From assembly GCA_035582835.1 (NCBI GenBank), contig JAYKAV010002297.1:768787-832786 (forward strand): 64,000 nucleotides of DNA, in the 5' to 3' direction. Shown in pieces: positions 57,701 to 64,000 of this stretch (its first letter is position 1; each line of letters opens with the position of its first letter). The notes under the pieces are model-generated. The model ran no database searches. It saw nothing but the letters and a program-made list of their open reading frames with translations, and was not told the DNA's origin. The DNA comes from Phoebastria nigripes. Taxonomy: Eukaryota; Chordata; Aves; Procellariiformes; Diomedeidae. Position numbers and translations under genes: made by a program.

Positions 57701-60534
57701 CAGATGAGACTTCTGATACAGAAATCGTCATGTGTCATGGCTTCAGAAAACCCAGTTCTGCTGCGTGTTTTCCCTTCTTCTTTCTGAGTATCTCGGGTTG
57801 TTTGTAAGCGAGCATCAACACGAGGCAGGGAAATGCTGTTGCCCTTGTTCGACAGATCAGGAAAGAGAAGTACAGAAATGTGGAATGGGTTTCTCCAGCT
57901 TATAGAGCAAACAGGCTTTTTTTTGTGTGTGTCTCTCTCCCCAAATTCAGTAATAAAAAGAGGCAAAACATTTTTAAAAACAAAAAATTCCCAGCATATC
58001 TTCAAGTTTTTACCTCCTGCTTCCTCTCCCTCTTCCCGGGCTGGCAGAAGCCACCACATCTTCCTTTAATGTCTTCACTTTCCTCCCTGCTTCTCTGCTG
58101 ACCTCTGGAAACTCCAGGGATTACCGGAGCAAATCTTAGCCGGGCAAAAAGGTCTCTTCTTTACAGAGGCAGCCACTGAACATGTGTGTTATGCCTGATC
58201 CATCCTGAGGTTATACATCCACCTAGCCCTATTTACCCATAAATTAGGCATTTTTTGGTGACACTTGAACATCCACACATTGATAGTAATCTGATTTTTT
58301 TTTTATTTTGCATGTTTTTAACTGGGAAGCAAAAGTAACATCATCACCCTTCATTTAACCTCACAGGTCCATGTTGCAGGAGGCAAATTAGAATAGTATC
58401 TATTTTAAAGATGAGCAAATCGAGGTAAGAGATTACGGTACAATTTGTCTGGCTCCTACAGAATTCAGAGGTGAAGTTGGAGGGATGGAGATGGTGGTGC
58501 TTGGGCCAGAGCAGCCCATGACCTGAGCGGTACCCGGGAGGGGAAACCATTCTCCTTCGGGCCAAAACCTTCCCGTTACCCCACACGGCGAAACGGAGAG
58601 CTGCCTTTTCCATTTTGCACATTGTGCATGAATTTGGAGCTGCTTCAAAAAGGAAGGTTGTTTTTTTTTAAAAAGAAGAAGTTATTTCAGACACGTTTCC
58701 TGGGTTGTTGTTTGTTTTTGATGTTTTCAGCTGAAGCCAAATGGCACGAAGCAAAGGCAGCCCTGGCTGCGGCGTGCTGTTTCCCTGGCTGGCAGGGACA
58801 CCTAGTGGGTAGGGCAATGTGTGCCGGTGAAGGCAGGGAAAAACTCGCTCTCTTGACTTCCCACGAAGGGCAATATTTCATCTTCTGAGTCATGCTTGTG
58901 CCTAATTGACGCTCATGTTATCCTTAGGAATTAACACGGAGTTAAGAGGAGTTTACAGCCAAACCTCCTTCAAGGAACGGTGATTGTAACGTGAGAAGGT
59001 GATCTGAACAGCATTACCAAAACTACTGCTAACAGGAAACGCTGCCAGCCTAGCTTTTGTGTGATTTATTCTTTTGAAGCCTGTTACAGTCATAATAACA
59101 CCTACACTGGCTGTATGTGAGAGCTGACTCGGTGGTGGTATGATTCATCTCTGTCTACAGTTACGCATTTCATGGGGTATTGCACTGGGGCCACTTTTAT
59201 TGTATTCAGACACCTACAAAATGACGTTTACTCCTGTTCTTAGTGGGATGGCTTCAGCAGAAAAAGCAACAGGAAGCTTAAAAGGAAGAGGAAGGCAGTG
59301 TTGACCATCCACCCCCGCAAAACCAGCAGGGCTGTTCGATGTCAGGGCCGGACCCAAATCTGTCCTGCCTCCTCATTGCTTGTGGTACAAGCCAGGCTTT
59401 GCTGGCCTTCAAGCTGTTTCCCAGATTGGCTCCTTGATTGCATTCCCTTAATGCAGGTTTTTATGGGAAGAGGTTGTTGGCTAATTTCTTTGTTTCCATC
59501 GTGGGGCTATGGACAACTTTTTTCCTGACCTCTTCCCAAGCACCTGTGTGAGAGGGCTGGCATGCGAATGCTATGTTCCAGATCAGTGGCGTCCCTGAAA
59601 TCCTCCAGCCCATGCCAGAAACAGAGACGTTACATGTGAGAGGTGTCGTGCAGGGAAAAACCAAGCCCTTTTATAAGCATGTGAATTTTTTTTGTTTAGG
59701 ATAAATACTTTTCCTCTGCAAACTACAAAATCTGGAGGCGGGGAAGGAGCATCCTCCCACTCCCACTCTGGGGATGTAGGCCCTGAAGAGGTTCTTACAC
59801 TTAAAAATTTAAGATGAACTGCAGCTTCTGAATCAGAAACATATCCCCTAAATAGCAGGAAGCAGTTATGCTCTGGACATTTTGAAATCGTCTTCTTCTG
59901 ATCTAATTACGTGCTAGCAGTAAAACTGACACAGTTATGGTTATTAAGTCCTTTTCTTTTTTTCATGTTTTACCAGGAATTCTATCTTAAGATTAATAGG
60001 CACTTGCATAATTTCTGTCCTATGTGCTATATTAAGGAGCATCTACATCATTAGCAAATATTTTTGTTGTGCTGATACTGCGCACAAAGTCAAATGCAAA
60101 TGTACAGAGCTTTTTTTTTTTTTCCCCTGGACTCTCAACATAAATTGAGTGGCTTATTCCTCATCAGTTCCTTCGTTAAAGAAGGAGACTTAATTCTCAT
60201 TTAATGAAATCAATGCATTTGAATGAGGGGGTAAAAATTGTTCCTTTCTGACATAGCTGCATTGACACAGTTTTGTGGCAGGACATAAATATCTGTATTC
60301 TAAATACTGATGATGGGAAGAAACAGTAGACGATATATTTAAGAAGACTTTTGGCACTAGTAACCTGAATTCTTACATATAAGCTAGCAAAGTGCAGTTT
60401 ATGCAAAATTATGATTATCAGTGTGTATACAAATAGATGAAAAAACTCTCAAAGTATTACTGCCAATGACTCAATGTCAAACTGGAAGCAAATTTCAAGA
60501 GAGTATTCCGAGCAGATGTGCAGAGATCTTCAGG
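57701..60534. other. Noncoding stretch without a recognised gene
   Basis: AT-rich sequence with a possible MIR relic (58385-58495). Several overlapping short open frames on both strands near 58344-58893 and 59298-59664 have no splice signals or motifs and are regarded as chance. Confidence 0.5.
58385..58495 (-). repeat. Possible MIR relic, minus orientation
   Basis: AGAATAGTATCTATTTTAAAGATGAGCAAATCGAGGTAAGAGATTACGG resembles the reverse of a MIR 3' half ('taatagtacctattttacagatgaggaaactgaggcacagagagatta'). The rest is too diverged to follow, and the expected TTGCCCAAGG word is only weakly present. Confidence 0.45.
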
Positions 60535-60890
60535 ACTGATTTTAGTCAATATTTTTATTAGTGATTTGGAGGATAAATGTAGAGTACACTTATAAAATTT
60601 GCTCAGTCTGGCAGGCAGGATCAGAATGCAAAATGATAAATTGAAGAGATGGTCTCACATCAACAAGATGAAGTTCACTAATGACAAGTATGAGGCGCTA
60701 CACTGCAGAGGGAGATATCAAATGCATAAATACGAAATGGGAAATAATCAGCTCAGCATCAATATGAGAAAATGATCTTGTGTGTATAGTGGTTCATAAA
60801 TTAAATATGACTCAACAATGTGATTATGCTGCAAAAATTGCTAATCCCACCTGGAGTTCTGTTAATAGAAGTGTTGTGTGTGGAAGAGGA
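60535..60890 (+). mobile_element. Ancient CR1/L3-like LINE fragment, plus strand
   Basis: By eye it follows an old amniote CR1 lineage: AGTCAATATTTTTATTAGTGATTTGGAGGATAAA (the 'NIFISDLED' region), ATAAAATTTGC, CAACAAGATGAAGTTCACTAATGACAAGTATGAGGCGCTACAC, AAATGCATAAATACGAAATGGGAAATAATCAGCTC, AAATGATCTTGTGTGTATAGTGGTTCATAAATTAAATATGACTCAACAATGTGAT, and GTTAATAGAAGTGTTGTGT. It is more diverged from the avian CR1 copies than those are from each other, so it is probably much older. Confidence 0.7.
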
Positions 60891-63880
60891 AAGATTGTGC
60901 AGGCATCAGGCTGGATGCCTGCAGCTCCTTAATTACAGTCTGGGCACCCAAGTAGATCACACTGCCCATCACCTTCCAGACCTTCCCTCTCCCCCCTCTC
61001 CAGGCACTTTCCCCAGCCACAGCCATTCTTTGCTGGCTTCCTCCNTGAAGGATCCTTGACCTCTTCTTCCCTTTGGAAAACATTGCCTATACTCCTGCTG
61101 CCTCGCATCCTTCTTTCTCATGGAAATAAATGACTGGTGACGCCAGGGGAGGTCTCCAAACGGATCCTATAGGCACGTACGATTCCATATAGGCAACATG
61201 CACTGCTCGGAGGTAGCTTACAGGGACTCTGTCGAGGAGGACACGTGCTTCTGCAGATGCGCTGGCTCCTGGCAGCTTTGGTCTGAACCAAGGGAGTACC
61301 ACCCAAACTCAGTGCAAGTGTGTCACTCGCAGACACAGCTCAGTTCAAAGGGGAAATAAATACTTAAAGAAAGCAGGAGACAATCCCCTGAGAATTACCA
61401 CTGTCCCAGGCAAGAGAAGAAAGTGAACGGAAATGATTGCATTTCATTGCCTCATTTTTTTATCACAGTGAAATTTTTGAAGGTTTTTCTTGTTTTTTTT
61501 TTTTCCTTTTTAAATCATCCAGGATTTAATACTACACAGAGCCATCTCCATTGCACTGTGTGACAACCAAGGGAGCTGTGCCACTGACCAGGCCCCGGAG
61601 CTGTAACCGCTGACCCGGCCGCAGCAGGCAACGTATCGAGATTAAAAGTCCTCCTTTCGTCGCTTTTACAGATGTAATGGCAGGAAGGGTCAGCCAGCGC
61701 TAACAAAAAAATGAATATATGTTTCAGAAATCATGAACGGATCACCTGAAGACTGGGGGGGTTTGGGTGGTTGTGCCTACCGCTAGATGGCAAACTTTAA
61801 TTTTTAAATTCTGGTGCTGCCCGCTCAGAGCCGTGTCCTGCCAGGGCCGGGGGCTCGGGCCCAGGGCCACCGCCCCGCCACAGGCCGCTCGGGCCGCCGC
61901 GAGCTCTCCAGCTGTCCCGCTTCTTCGTGGACACCGAACGGCCAAAAATTTCCCTGTGAGCATACTGCTCACGCACACAAAATAGCCACGAGATGCTTCC
62001 CCAGGTGCCACTTTCCCCAAAGCAGGGAACCAGTAGCTCTCCTGCGGTTTGTCTCTGTATGGAGGCTCCCGGTGACGCCCTGAGCAAGGACATGGGGGAC
62101 GCAGACCCAGGCGGTTGTTCAGTCAGGCTCAGAAGGGATGGGGACAGGGCTCTGCCGGGTAGGGCTCACCAGTGACTGGACACTCTCTGAAGAACCACCA
62201 CCCTTTCTCCTCCAGCCCTGGTTCTTCTCCCTCTCTTGGCCAGGGACCGGGGTTGGGTGCGCCAGAGAACAGAGGCGCTTTTCAAGGCTGCGGACATTGT
62301 ATAGGGTGGGAAAAAGTCTTTTCTGCTCTTCTCTCCCTGATGGTTATCTCGGAAAGCATTAAGAGGTAAGCTAAGAAAGCGACTCTACTGAATGTGGTCT
62401 TCTCCAGATCTTTATCGATCCCTGAGGAAATGGGCATAAACTGCAAATCAGAGTTGTGCCAGCGTCGCAAGCAACCTCAGGTCTTGCCGGTCCTTGCCGT
62501 ATTGTGAGAAATACATAAAGCACATAAAGTTTTACATATATTTTAGGAAACTCTAATAATATTGCCTAAATCAATCTTCATTTTCTTATGAACTTAACAA
62601 AATTATTCATCTTCCCTGTCAGCCATGCGTGTTGCCTTATTTTAATGAGTTAACTTATCTCGGTTTGAAGAGATATCTCAGTGGATACTGAGAAACTCAA
62701 CCCCAAGTCTGAGATATATGCTCTCCTGTATAGAAATAAACCGTTAGGTCATGTTTCTCATACCACAGATCTTAGACCAAGATCTTATGAGCAACACTGC
62801 TTCTAACATGGCGACTGCAAGATGCTTCAATGGGATAAATCACATTTCCTCCACAAATATAGTTAACTATTCTGTGTAGCACTACCAGGAAGAGCGTTTC
62901 TTCACCACAGCAGATAATGTTTCTGTGGCAAAGCACGGTGGTTAACACGGCAACTTCTGCAAACCCTCATAGGGTTTTCTTTGCATCGGCCATTCGTGGC
63001 AGTCCATTTAGATCTTTTAAAAGTCTTACTTACTAAGGCATTCAATACCCAGCAGTTGTCCTCTACACACTAAACCTTTTGCAGAATTTTGCAATGTGTT
63101 ATGCAAAATAGTGCCCGCTTTTACTGATTTGTTGTCTTTTAAATTACATGGCATGAATGCCATGTGAGATGTATTCTTCATCCTCTATATTTTAATTCTT
63201 TTTCGGTTATCTGGTCCTACATCCAGTGTCATTAGCTGAAAGCAAAATCAGAGACATTTCTTCCAGCTGATGAAGAGCTGGCTCCTCACCATGGTTTTCA
63301 GAGTCTCCATTTTGAAGCCCAGACTTCCCAAAGTGGGCAAGGATCTCCCCTGGCTCCACACAGCAGGGTTAATCACCTCATTTCAAAGTAATCTGCTGAA
63401 ACAACCAACAGGTTCTTTACCAACAAAAGCAGTATTTCCTGACTAGAATTTAGGTGTTGCAGGAAGGTGAGGAGTTCAAAATACCCTTGGGCTGAATAAA
63501 GGACTTCTGCCTCCAGACATCTTGGTGAAGCCCTTCTCCTGAGGCATGGGCTGGTACAGCACATTCAGAAGGCAGCCCCTGCCTCCTATTTGCTTTCAAT
63601 GGGACTGGCATACGCAGTTCCTCTAGCTGTTTCTGCAAATAGCTGCCCAGACTCATGTTTCCCAGGTTTTGATTTAAATGTCAGGTCGCCAATAACAGAG
63701 ACAAACTAAGCGCAGATACCTCCTTCTCCCTCCCCTCATCTTGGGAACCATAAGTTTCATCCCGGGTTTTTTCTCTCTTCTGCCATTTTGTCAGGACTGG
63801 GCAGAGATGTGTGATACCAGTGATACTCCTCACTAAGGAGTGGAAATTCAGTTTTAAATAACACAAAGCTAAGGCAAATA
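60891..63880. other. Noncoding stretch with a small CpG-rich patch
   Basis: No supportable gene. It includes the CpG-rich patch at about 61810-62250 (listed separately), T tracts near 61490-61510, and AT-rich sequence at 62500-63200. Open frames of 60-98 codons in the GC-rich part overlap one another on both strands, as expected from composition. Confidence 0.5.
61810..62250. promoter_or_regulatory. Small CpG-rich patch, possible minor promoter or enhancer
   Basis: Within AT-rich DNA, 61815-61945 has many CG dinucleotides and GC runs (for example GGGCCGGGGGCTCGGGCCC and CACCGCCCCGCC), with GC content remaining high to about 62250. This could be a small CpG island, a promoter of a gene outside or not recognised here, or a local GC-rich relic. 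No clear TATA, start codon context with splice signals, or transcript structure was seen. Confidence 0.4.
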
Positions 63881-64000
63881 ATGAATCATAGAATCATAGA
63901 ATCATAGAATCATTAAGGTTGGAAAAGACCTCTAAGATCATCAAGTCCAACCGTCAACCCAACACCACCATGCCCACTAAACCATGTCCCTAAGCACCAC
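63881..64000 (-). mobile_element. CR1 LINE 3' end, minus strand, cut by window edge
   Basis: Reverse complement of an avian CR1 3' end. ATCATAGAATC repeats (the terminal octamer ATTCTATG, about three copies, at 63884-63914) are followed by ATTAAGGTTGGAAAAGACCTCTAAGATCATC..AAGTCCAACCGTCAACCCAACACCACCATGCCCACTAAACCATGTCCCTAAGCACCAC. In sense orientation this reads GTGGTGCTTAGGGACATGGTTTAGTGGG..GGTTGGACTTGATGATCTTAGAGGTCTTTTCCAACC. It looks well preserved, hence relatively young, and it continues beyond the window. Confidence 0.95.

Noticed and set aside
57838..57905. Possible further MIR relic (GACAGATCAGGAAAGAGAAGTACAG)
   Set aside because: Only one short word resembles the MIR 3' half; too little to call.
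1..64000. tRNA, rRNA, CRISPR arrays, operons, riboswitches or prophage features
   Set aside because: None seen. The composition and repeats indicate vertebrate nuclear DNA, and no cloverleaf-like gene with A and B boxes was noticed outside SINE relics.

Overview
The window looks like draft vertebrate nuclear DNA, most likely from a bird. It carries CR1 LINE fragments of avian type, with 3' ends in the ATTCTATG octamer repeat, on an AT-rich background with sparse repeats. There is one strong CpG island, faint ancient MIR/SINE relics, N gaps and scattered single Ns. There are no operons, ribosome binding sites, CRISPR arrays or other prokaryotic features.

The organising feature is a roughly 2 kb CpG island at 21.2-23.4 kb that looks like a divergent promoter. 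On the minus strand it holds a plausible first coding exon (22334 down to 22226) that begins MNSVRAANRRPRRV, runs into short poly-Gln and poly-Ala stretches, and ends at a consensus GTAAGC donor. If this is right, everything from 22225 to the left edge (over 22 kb) is the first intron of that gene, since no second exon could be supported. On the plus strand a TATA-like box and two CCAAT boxes precede a possible four-exon gene (22941-22988, 23688-23783, 34479-34625, 34929-35138). All its junctions are phase 0. The predicted product is a small basic protein of about 166 residues that I do not recognise. Neither gene could be named from the sequence.

Region by region: 1-21.2 kb is AT-rich putative minus-strand intron with long A tracts (T tracts on the transcribed strand), one MIR-like relic and a C-flanked gap. 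21.2-23.4 kb is the CpG island. 23.4-35.6 kb is the plus-strand transcription unit with one large intron. 35.6-64 kb appears intergenic or intronic to something outside. It holds a short block of coding-like but broken reading frames (about 40.3-41.6 kb), ancient SINE tails, a nested pair of CR1 elements (about 50.97-52.33 kb), an old CR1/L3-like fragment (about 60.54-60.89 kb), a small CpG-rich patch (about 61.8-62.25 kb), and a CR1 3' end cut off by the window edge.

The most interesting items are the unrecognised plus-strand gene with its alternative splice choice, the head-to-head promoter architecture, the CR1-in-CR1 insertion, and several AT-rich blocks with homeodomain/POU-like words that may be regulatory. 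All gene models here are read by eye and would need transcript or homology data to confirm.
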